This document shows positions 8,748 through 15,350 of a stretch of 64,000 nt of DNA, one piece after another (within the stretch, counting starts at the first letter, position 1; every line of letters starts with the position of its first letter). The stretch comes from Bryobacterales bacterium (GTDB taxonomy: Bacteria; Acidobacteriota; Terriglobia; Bryobacterales; Bryobacteraceae). The translations under genes were made by a program, and so were the position numbers. The stretch spans positions 91,077-155,076 of the forward strand of contig PNAJ01000117.1 in the NCBI GenBank assembly GCA_003170295.1, read 5' to 3'. A model generated the notes under the pieces. That model ran no database searches. It saw only the letters and a program-made list of their open reading frames with translations, and was not told the DNA's origin.

Positions 8748-9569
8748 TTGTTTAACGTGTGCTACATTAAGCGGACATTCGCCGCAACCTGCTTCTCAGC
8801 CGTGCTGCTGACCCTCGCCACTCCCGCCAGCGCGAACACGTCATTCACTAATGGTAACTTTGAGTCCGTGAGCGGTCACCTCACGAGCTTCTCGCTGGAG
8901 GATCCGGCTGGGAATTTGACCGCTCTCACCGGATGGAACATCTTGGGAACGCCGAACGCCAGCCAGATTCTGAACTGCGTGGTGATCGGAGGCGCGACTA
9001 CAAACATGTGCGGCACCGTCGCCTTTGGAGGCAACTTCAGCCTATGGGCAAACCCTGGTCAAAGTCCGAATGGTGGAAATTACTATATGGCGGACGGAGA
9101 CGACTCCACCACGGACACGATCACTCAGCCTGGTGGATACGGCCTTCCGCTCTATCAAACCGTGACCGGCGTCGTGTCCGGAGCCACTTACGATGTGTCT
9201 TTCTATCAGGCGGCGGCCCAGCAGAATGGATTCACTGGCGCCACCACCGAGCAATGGGAAGTCGCTTTCTGCCCTTCCCTTCCCTGCTCAGCGGGAAACA
9301 CACAATACTCCAACCTGATGAGCGATGCCAACCACAGCGATGTCACTTGGGCCAGCCAAGGTTTGCAGACCTTGAGCTTCACAGCGACGGCCGCCACGGA
9401 GGTCCTTGAGTTCATTGCCCTCGGCCTACCGAACGGAGACCCGCCTTTCGTCATGCTCGACGGAGTCACCCTGACGCAGTTGACTCCGGAACCCGGGACC
9501 TACATGCTCATCGGCCTCGGCTTGCTGGCAATTCCGCTCGCCGGACGTCTGCTGAAGAAGCGTCCTTAA
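8748..9569 (+). CDS. PEP-CTERM sorting-domain protein
   Basis: A 273-residue exported protein starting at a TTG, with GGAG about 10 bases upstream. A signal peptide ends near ATPASANT (about residue 28). The middle is beta-rich, Asn/Gly/Thr-rich and resembles a DUF642-like or choice-of-anchor domain (NGNFESVSG, then GWNILG, YQTVTGVVSGATYDVSFYQA). The C-terminus has the full PEP-CTERM signal: TPEPGTYMLIGLGLLA, a hydrophobic helix and a basic RLLKKRP end. Such proteins are processed by an exosortase and linked to exopolysaccharide production. No exosortase gene is in the window. Four cysteines in the middle may form disulfides. Confidence 0.87.
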   Translation: MFNVCYIKRTFAATCFSAVLLTLATPASANTSFTNGNFESVSGHLTSFSLEDPAGNLTALTGWNILGTPNASQILNCVVIGGATTNMCGTVAFGGNFSLWANPGQSPNGGNYYMADGDDSTTDTITQPGGYGLPLYQTVTGVVSGATYDVSFYQAAAQQNGFTGATTEQWEVAFCPSLPCSAGNTQYSNLMSDANHSDVTWASQGLQTLSFTATAATEVLEFIALGLPNGDPPFVMLDGVTLTQLTPEPGTYMLIGLGLLAIPLAGRLLKKRP

Positions 9570-9612
9570 TCCTTAATCCTTTAACGCATTCCGGACGATC
9601 TCTTGCTTACGC

Positions 9613-10446
9613 ATGCAGCATCTTGCTTCCTTCGCGCTCGATATCGTAAGGCTGTGTGTTTGGCTCGTTCTGCTCGTGGTCGTTTTTGTGCCTTTGGAGA
9701 GGCTCTGGACGCTGCGCCCCCAAAAAGTTTTCCGCAAAGCCATCGGCACTGACCTGCTCTATTACTTCCTCAACAGCCTGGTTCCGAAGCTGCTCCTGAT
9801 CGTACCTCTCACTCTGGTTGCGGCCGCTGTCCATCGCGTCGTCCCCAGCGCCTTTTATTCGTCTGTATCCGCCTTGCCCTTGTGGATACGGCTCGCCGCG
9901 GCTTTGATCGTGGGCGAAGTGGGCGCGTACTGGGCCCATCGCTGGCTGCATGAGATTCCCCTGCTGTGGCGTTTTCACGCCATTCACCACAGTGCGGAAG
10001 AGATCGACTGGCTGGTAAATACTCGCGCCCATCCGGTGGACGTTCTGTTCACGCGCCTCTGCGACATGGTGCCGCTGTATGTCCTGGGCCTCGCGCAGCC
10101 GATGGCGAATAAGTTGGATCTGGTCCCGCTATTGGTCACCGTCATTGGAACCATGTGGGGCTTTTTCATCCACGCGAATGTAAACTGGCGCTTCGGCTTT
10201 TTGGAATGGCTGGTTTCCTCCCCCGCCTTCCACCACTGGCACCACACCAACGACGGCCCAGACCGCATCAATAAAAACTACGCCGCAATGCTCCCCTGGG
10301 TCGACAAATTGTTCGGCACGTTTTATCTTCCCAAGCAATGGCCGGAAAAATACGGAATCGACACCCCCATCGCCCCCAGCTTGGCAGGGCAGCTATTAGA
10401 CCCCATAGTCGCACCCTCGAAACCATCCCTCGTTCGCGTCTTGTAG
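9613..10446 (+). CDS. Sterol desaturase / fatty acid hydroxylase family membrane protein
   Basis: A 277-residue membrane protein with about four hydrophobic segments. It carries the histidine clusters of the di-iron fatty-acid-hydroxylase superfamily: HRWLHE, HAIHHS and HHWHHTND. These bind two iron atoms and support oxygen-dependent hydroxylation or desaturation of lipids. The spacing of the clusters is normal. The lipid substrate cannot be read; bacterial members act on sterols, hopanoids, carotenoids or fatty acids. It stands alone, 43 bp after the PEP-CTERM gene. The stop codon is followed at once by a cluster of small hairpins. Confidence 0.88.
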   Translation: MQHLASFALDIVRLCVWLVLLVVVFVPLERLWTLRPQKVFRKAIGTDLLYYFLNSLVPKLLLIVPLTLVAAAVHRVVPSAFYSSVSALPLWIRLAAALIVGEVGAYWAHRWLHEIPLLWRFHAIHHSAEEIDWLVNTRAHPVDVLFTRLCDMVPLYVLGLAQPMANKLDLVPLLVTVIGTMWGFFIHANVNWRFGFLEWLVSSPAFHHWHHTNDGPDRINKNYAAMLPWVDKLFGTFYLPKQWPEKYGIDTPIAPSLAGQLLDPIVAPSKPSLVRVL

Positions 10447-10637
10447 GGCGGCCAATCCTGGCTGCAGCCGCCTTCAGGCGGCTCTTCCGCTTACGTTTTC
10501 ATCCGCGGCGCGTCGACACTCGTGTCACCATCCCGATCCCCCCACCGAACCCTGACCGTCAGGGAGGGGACAAACGCGAAAGAGGAATAATCAATTCCGC
10601 AAGCACACATGACTGAAGCTGACATAGCGCACGAATG
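10447..10637. repeat. Intergenic cluster of small hairpins
   Basis: Three palindromes are visible: GCCGCC-TTCA-GGCGGC at 10467-10482, a GTCGACACTCGTGTC-type unit near 10511-10526 (same family as 39216-39233 and 63976-63993), and CCCTGA-CCG-TCAGGG near 10550-10564. They lie between the convergent sterol-desaturase-like and kinase genes and could act as terminators, but no strong T-tract follows. Confidence 0.6.
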
Positions 10638-11147
10638 CTAGACTCTCAAAAACTCCCGCGCCTTAGCCAGCGACACCTTCATCCCCCCGCCAGTATCCAC
10701 CACCAGCTTCGGATACTCAATCGCTTCGAACGAGTCGCGAATTTTCAGATACAACGCGAACGTCCGATTCTTCGCCGGATGCTTCCGAGCCCTCTCAATC
10801 CGGCGCCGCGCCACCCTCTCCGGGCACACGCATTCGATAATCCTCCACGGAGTCCCGAGCTTCTTCGCCATCTCAATCACCCGTGCAATCTGATACGCCC
10901 GGGAAAACGTACGTCCGTCGAAGAACACCGTCAGCCCTGGAGATCGCCCTAACAAATACTCCGCCGTCCGCTGCATCAGATCCTGCACAAAATCGTCCTG
11001 CTCGGCCGAGTATTCGACGAACGTCGCCGGAAACAAATCCGCGCGCAGAATGTCTTTGTTCAACACGATCCCGCCCGTCTCCTCCGCTAACGCGCGAGCG
11101 AGCGTGCTTTTCCCCGTGCCCGGCAAACCCGCCATCACGACGATCAT
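10638..11147 (-). CDS. P-loop kinase-like ATPase (AAA_33 type)
   Basis: A 169-residue protein with a Walker A motif GLPGTGKST (residues 7-15), and LNKDILRADLF and FFDGRTFSR segments typical of the AAA_33/gluconate-kinase-like small kinases. A basic lid follows (RVARRRIERARKHPAKNR). Length is normal for this broad group, which includes sugar, nucleotide and tRNA-related kinases. The substrate is unknown. It is divergent from the aminotransferase gene with 66 bp between starts; a copy of the GAGCCGTGAC-type repeat sits in that gap. Zeta toxin was considered and rejected, as it is shorter and has no antitoxin partner. Confidence 0.75.
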   Translation of the reverse strand: MIVVMAGLPGTGKSTLARALAEETGGIVLNKDILRADLFPATFVEYSAEQDDFVQDLMQRTAEYLLGRSPGLTVFFDGRTFSRAYQIARVIEMAKKLGTPWRIIECVCPERVARRRIERARKHPAKNRTFALYLKIRDSFEAIEYPKLVVDTGGGMKVSLAKAREFLRV

Positions 11148-11160
11148 GTCCCCAGCCTAA

Positions 11161-11188
11161 CCGAGCCGTGACCACAGGGAGCGGAGTC
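11161..11188. repeat. Dispersed repeat, GAGCCGTGAC family
   Basis: CCGAGCCGTGACCACAGGGA at 11161-11180, continuing AGCGGAGTC, matches the arms of the inverted repeat at 22002-22070 and, more loosely, 60740-60762. It lies in the divergent promoter region of the kinase and aminotransferase genes. Confidence 0.6.
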
Positions 11189-11213
11189 TTGAACGGACCA
11201 TTATCATGAATAA

Positions 11214-12434
11214 ATGGAATCTTCCGTCGCAGCTTCTCCCGAACTCCCCTCTGTCGTGGATTTGGAAAAGCAATATCTGCTGCAAAACTACGCCCGCTTC
11301 CCGCTGGTGCTCCATCGCGGCAAAGGCTGCTATGTGTACGACACCGCGGGCAACCGCTATCTCGACCTGATTGCCGGCATCGGCGTAAACGCGCTCGGCT
11401 ATTCGCACCCGCGTCTCACCAGGGTCATTCGGGAGCAGGCCGGCCTGCTGCTGCACACTTCCAATCTCTACTATCACGAATACCAAGGCCCACTCGCCGA
11501 GCGTGTCGCAAAATCGAGCGGCCTCGATCGGGTATTCTTCTCCAACTCCGGCGCCGAGTCCATGGAAGGCGCATTGAAAATGGTGCGCTCGCACGGACGC
11601 AAGATCGATCCGGCGAAGTATCACGTGATCGCGCTCGAAAATTCCTTCCACGGCCGCACCTTGGGCGCGCTCTCGATCACGGGACAAGAAAAATACCGGC
11701 GCGATTTTGAGCCGCTCGTGCCCGGCGCGCATTTTGTGCCGCGCAACGATATTACGGCGCTGGAACAGGTCGTCAATGAGCACACCGCCGGAATCGTGCT
11801 CGAACTGGTGCAGGGCGAAGGCGGCATCTTCGCCCTGACCGCCGAGTATGCGCGCAAAGCCCGCGAGCTCGCGGACCGCTACAACGCTCTGCTCGTATTC
11901 GACGAGATCCAATGCGGCGTCGGCCGTCCCGGCACGTACTTCGCCTATCAGTTGTTCGACCCCGTCGTGATGCCGGACGTAATGGTGGCCGCAAAACCGC
12001 TCGCCTGTGGAATCCCTCTGGGCGTGATCGCGGCGAATGAACGCGCCGCCGTATCCATCGGACCGGGAATGCATGGCTCGACCTTCGGCGGCGGCCCGCT
12101 CGCGTGCAGAGTCGCACTGGAATTCTTCGATATTCTCGATCCCCTGTTGCCGAAGATCGTCGAGACCGGCAGCTATTTCCGAATGCGGCTGACAGAGCTA
12201 GCCAAACGCTACGGCTTCATCAAGGAAATTCGCGGCGTCGGCTTGATGATCGGCGTCGAGCTCGATATGCCCGGAAAACAGATCGTGCTCGATGCCATGG
12301 CCGAAGGCCTTCTCATCAACTGCACGCACGACACGGTGATCCGCATGCTGCCGCCGTACATTTTGACGGAGCAGGATGTGGACCGCGCCATCACAGTCCT
12401 GAATCGTGTGTTCAAAAAAACGAAAACTACCTGA
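11214..12434 (+). CDS. argD: Class III PLP aminotransferase, acetylornithine aminotransferase-like
   Basis: A 406-residue class III aminotransferase of fold type I. Visible family features are SNSGAESMEGALKMVR, the HGRTLGALSITG loop, FDEIQCGVGRPG and the PLP-binding lysine K261 in VAAKPLACGIPLG. The C-terminus LLINCTHDTVIRMLPPYIL fits the acetylornithine/succinylornithine aminotransferase branch, which transfers an amino group to N-acetylglutamate semialdehyde in arginine synthesis. No other arg genes are adjacent, so another omega-amino donor is possible. The AKP context replaces the usual AKGLGGG, which may mark a side branch. Its 3' end overlaps the next convergent gene by 8 bases. Confidence 0.8.
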   Translation: MESSVAASPELPSVVDLEKQYLLQNYARFPLVLHRGKGCYVYDTAGNRYLDLIAGIGVNALGYSHPRLTRVIREQAGLLLHTSNLYYHEYQGPLAERVAKSSGLDRVFFSNSGAESMEGALKMVRSHGRKIDPAKYHVIALENSFHGRTLGALSITGQEKYRRDFEPLVPGAHFVPRNDITALEQVVNEHTAGIVLELVQGEGGIFALTAEYARKARELADRYNALLVFDEIQCGVGRPGTYFAYQLFDPVVMPDVMVAAKPLACGIPLGVIAANERAAVSIGPGMHGSTFGGGPLACRVALEFFDILDPLLPKIVETGSYFRMRLTELAKRYGFIKEIRGVGLMIGVELDMPGKQIVLDAMAEGLLINCTHDTVIRMLPPYILTEQDVDRAITVLNRVFKKTKTT

Positions 12435-13599
12435 CAAAAAACTCAGGCTTGCCGATGTTTGCATCAACAGCCACATCGAAAAATCCGATCATCATTTCTT
12501 TTGAGCTCTGCTGCCCGTAAGTAACGTCGACGGATGGGTCTGGATTCAGCGGATTGTTAGCGGAGTTGTCGAAAGTCCCCCAACACTGAAGTCGCATTCC
12601 CTTCTTCAGCGGAATGGGCGTCTTCAAACGGTAAGAAAGCTGCCAAAAAAAGCTGTAATTAGGGACGTTTAAGAGCGTTTGCGAGCCATTATTACCGTCA
12701 TTAAGGGCAAATAAGAACGATTTTCCGCGCAGATGCATGTGCGGAAAGAAGCTCAACAGCAGAGCGTCGTTCGGAATCGACCCCCAAGCCGTGACCCGAT
12801 AATCCCTCTCGCCGGCCGGAATCCGGAAATGATCGTTGTTGAGCTGCAGCGCGAGCACCCGCTTTTCGGGCGGCTTCTTGGCAAACTTGAGCGCAATCGC
12901 CGTCTGGTCGGAGGCGGGCTTGCCCGTAGGGGTGTAATGGATCTCGAAAACCAGATCCGACCCCGCTTGGACCAGCTTCGCCATCCCATCGGGCCACGAA
13001 TCGGGTGTCGATCCAGGGGCATAAACCGTTAAAATATCGGCCTTTGTCGGTCCGCCCGTCCAAGTCGAGCCCGGCTCTCGGATATAGACGACAATATGAT
13101 GGACCACCGTTCGATTCCCGGGCCGCACCTCGACCGCTTGCACCCAACGGTCCTCTTTGAAACCCGTAGGTATCGGAAAATATTGGTATTCGAGCTCGCC
13201 CGACGCCGGGATCTCGAAAGGGCGCGGCATTGCCAGTTCCAGATCGTGTGACGGCAAATTCCATCCCTCGGGCCATATTTTCTTGGGTGGCGCATCCTGA
13301 GAATCTCCCTTCGCCGACCCGTTATCTGCCCAGTTCGCAAGAGTTTCAATCTCCGCGGCGCTCAATGATCGATCATTCGAGAAGTGCCCGCAACAAGGGT
13401 CGGCCGGCCACGGAGGCATTTTGTGCGAGCGCACTTGCTCCCGAATCGCCTTAGCCCACGGCCTCGTTTCTTCGTAAGTCGCGAGAGACATGGGAGCAAT
13501 CTGCCCGGGGCGATGGCATTCCTGGCAGTGATTCTGGAGAATCGGCAGCACGTCGCGAAAAAACGTCACGGCCAGAAGCACTGCCTGCATACCTATCAA
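12427..13599 (-). CDS. Cytochrome c / ascorbate-dependent copper monooxygenase-like protein
   Basis: A 390-residue protein with an N-terminal haem site CQECH (25-29) in the DVLPILQNHCQECHRPG context common in Acidobacteriota and Planctomycetes. A long region resembling the PHM/DBH copper type II monooxygenase fold follows, with candidate copper ligands VVHHIVVYI and FPHMHLRGK. The first could be the CuH site and the second the CuM site. Function in bacteria is unproven. The leader is oddly short: an in-frame stop lies just upstream and starts are limited to TTG at 13597-13599 or ATG at 13588-13590, leaving about 10 hydrophobic residues before DVLP. Export is needed for haem attachment, so the leader may still work as a minimal signal. 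Confidence 0.75.
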   Translation of the reverse strand: MIGMQAVLLAVTFFRDVLPILQNHCQECHRPGQIAPMSLATYEETRPWAKAIREQVRSHKMPPWPADPCCGHFSNDRSLSAAEIETLANWADNGSAKGDSQDAPPKKIWPEGWNLPSHDLELAMPRPFEIPASGELEYQYFPIPTGFKEDRWVQAVEVRPGNRTVVHHIVVYIREPGSTWTGGPTKADILTVYAPGSTPDSWPDGMAKLVQAGSDLVFEIHYTPTGKPASDQTAIALKFAKKPPEKRVLALQLNNDHFRIPAGERDYRVTAWGSIPNDALLLSFFPHMHLRGKSFLFALNDGNNGSQTLLNVPNYSFFWQLSYRLKTPIPLKKGMRLQCWGTFDNSANNPLNPDPSVDVTYGQQSSKEMMIGFFDVAVDANIGKPEFFVR

Positions 13600-13669
13600 T
13601 ATATATGCTTCTCAGGCAGCTTGACGGAAGTTTGCAAAAGGCGCACTATTAGATACATAGGAGTTCCAG

Positions 13670-14731
13670 ATGATGCTCAAGCGGCTTCCGTTGGTGGTTT
13701 TCCTGATCGGCTCAAGTTCGGCGTGGGCGCAGCAAGTGATCTCGGCGCACTCCGGCGTGATTCACTTGGTCGAAGGACAGGTAACTCTTGACGGCAAGCA
13801 GGTTGCGCCGAAATTTGCGGAATTTCCGGACGTGAAAAACGGCCAAGTTCTCGCGGCGGAAGACGGGCGGGCCGAAGTGCTGCTGACGCCGGGCGTGATT
13901 TTGCGCATCGGCGAAAATAGCTCCTTTAAAATGATTTCGAATAATCGCGCCGATACGCGGCTTGCGGTGCTGACCGGTTCGGCGATCGTTGAAGTGGGCG
14001 AATTGCTGCCCTCGAACGCGATCACTGTGGTCTATGGCGATACCCACATTGAAGTTCTCAAGCGAGGCCTCTATCGCGTCGATGCCGATCCGGGCAAGCT
14101 GCGCGTTTACGACGGCGAAGCGCGGGTGACGGCGGGAGATCAGACGTTGATTGCTCGCAAGGGCCGCGAAGTGATTCTCGGCACAGTGCTCGCGATGAAC
14201 GCCTTCGATACGAAGGATGTAGACGCACTGATGCGCTGGGCCGCGCGCCGGTCTGAGTATCTGTCGCAAGCCAATATATCGTCCGCACGCTCGGCTTCGA
14301 GTTCCGGGTATCTTGGCAGCGGTTACGGTTACGGCGGGATGGGTGGATCCTGGGCGTACAATCCGTGGTACGGGATGTTCACCTATCTGCCCTACGGTAA
14401 CGGCATGTATTACAGTCCGTTCTTCGGCTACCCGTATTACAGCACGGGCAATGTTGGCTATGTCATGCCGACGGGCGGCTCCCGCGGCAGCGCATTTCCA
14501 GTGAGCGGGTCCGCGACATCGCCTCACTACAATGCCGGCACGGGCAGCTACAATATGGCGCCGCGCGGGTCGTACTCGAGTGGCAGCAACAGCGGCGGAA
14601 ACAGCGGGTTCTCGAGCGCCGGATCTGGCGGATTCAGCGGCGGTGGCCTATCGTCGGGCGGAGTGTCGAGCGGTGCGGCTTCTCACGGCGGCGGCAGTGC
14701 CGGCGGCATGGGCGGCGGGCACGGCAAGTAA
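13670..14731 (+). CDS. FecR-domain exported protein with Gly/Ser-rich tail
   Basis: A 353-residue protein preceded by an AGGAG site. A signal peptide (about 1-21, ending SSAWAQQ) is followed by a FecR-like beta domain (about 25-175; GQVLAAEDGRAEVLLTPGVILRIGENS). The rest is low complexity: a Tyr/Gly/Pro-rich stretch (about 210-270) and a Ser/Gly-rich tail. There is no N-terminal anti-sigma helix, so this is not a classical iron-signalling FecR but the common acidobacterial exported type. The tail may be surface exposed or adhesive, an inference from composition only. Confidence 0.8.
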   Translation: MMLKRLPLVVFLIGSSSAWAQQVISAHSGVIHLVEGQVTLDGKQVAPKFAEFPDVKNGQVLAAEDGRAEVLLTPGVILRIGENSSFKMISNNRADTRLAVLTGSAIVEVGELLPSNAITVVYGDTHIEVLKRGLYRVDADPGKLRVYDGEARVTAGDQTLIARKGREVILGTVLAMNAFDTKDVDALMRWAARRSEYLSQANISSARSASSSGYLGSGYGYGGMGGSWAYNPWYGMFTYLPYGNGMYYSPFFGYPYYSTGNVGYVMPTGGSRGSAFPVSGSATSPHYNAGTGSYNMAPRGSYSSGSNSGGNSGFSSAGSGGFSGGGLSSGGVSSGAASHGGGSAGGMGGGHGK

Positions 14732-14752
14732 ATAAAGCGGCGGGCAAACACT

Positions 14753-14797
14753 GAGCCGACGCGGGCGTCGGCTGCGGTCCAAGGGACCGCCCCACTT
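14753..14797. repeat. Paired GC-rich hairpins, GGTCC family
   Basis: GCCGACG-CGGG-CGTCGGC is followed directly by GCGGTCC-AAG-GGACCGC, each a perfect 7-bp stem. The unit ends CCCCAC like the copies near 28289, 35425, 55176, 57019, 61921 and 62951. It sits between the FecR gene and the RNase P RNA gene. Confidence 0.7.
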
Positions 14798-14835
14798 GCT
14801 ACCACACTAATTTGGTCTTTCGTCGCTGATTTGTG

Positions 14836-15211
14836 TGAGCTTGCCGGACTATAAGCCGGTTTCTGTACTCCGTTTCCGAAGCGACAGTCATTCATCTTGG
14901 CCGGAGATCTCTCTCCGGCTCCAGCGACCTACCCGGAAGTTTTAACGGAGCGGGCCGCTCCTCCTCCCCTATTTGGTCTTGCTCCGCATGGGGTTTGCCC
15001 TGCCAGCGCGCATTACTGCCGCCGCGGTGCGCTCTTACCGCACCTTTTCACCCTTACCTGCCAAAATACACGACAGGCGGTATAGTTTTCTGTGGCACTT
15101 TCCGTAAAACCCGCTTTAAGCGAGCCCCCCCGGCCGTTAGCCGGCATGTTGCCCTATGGAGACCGGACTTTCCTCCCGCCGAAGCGAGCGACTGTCCATC
15201 CGACAAGCTCG
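14836..15211 (-). ncRNA. rnpB: RNase P RNA, bacterial type A
   Basis: The minus strand carries the RNase P RNA core. At the 5' side, GGCGGGAGGAAAGTCCGG (about 15160-15177) is the P4/CR-I region; in the middle come AGGGTGAAAAGGTGCGGTAAG (too long to be chance) and CRIV-like GGGCAAACCCC; at the 3' end ACAGAAACCGGCTTATAG (about 14848-14868) is CR-V. The ends pair as P1: GAGCTTG near 15204-15210 with CAAGCTC near 14837-14843. Length of about 376 nt is normal. It processes the 5' ends of tRNAs. Short frames crossing this region on either strand are not genes. Confidence 0.96.
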
Positions 15212-15217
15212 ACTCTT

Positions 15218-15246
15218 ATTATGCGTTGTTGAAACATTGAGAACAA
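15218..15246 (-). promoter_or_regulatory. Predicted sigma-70 promoter of rnpB
   Basis: Minus strand TTGTTC at 15241-15246, a 17-base spacer, then CATAAT at 15218-15223. Counting seven bases on puts +1 at 15211, exactly at the 5' strand of the P1 helix of RNase P RNA. The fit of promoter and RNA end supports both calls. Confidence 0.7.
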
Positions 15247-15350
15247 GTGGCGTATCTACAGTCAGTTCGTGTATTCTGGTCATTCAGGGTTCAGTTTAGT
15301 ACTAGAACAGAGCAAGCGAAATTGTTTTGGCAGGTTGAGGAGAGGTCAAC

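Noticed and set aside
10638..11147. Zeta-type toxin
   Set aside because: P-loop kinase pattern only; too short and no antitoxin gene beside it.
14897..15240. Short frames crossing the RNase P RNA region
   Set aside because: The region is fully explained by RNase P RNA structure and its promoter.
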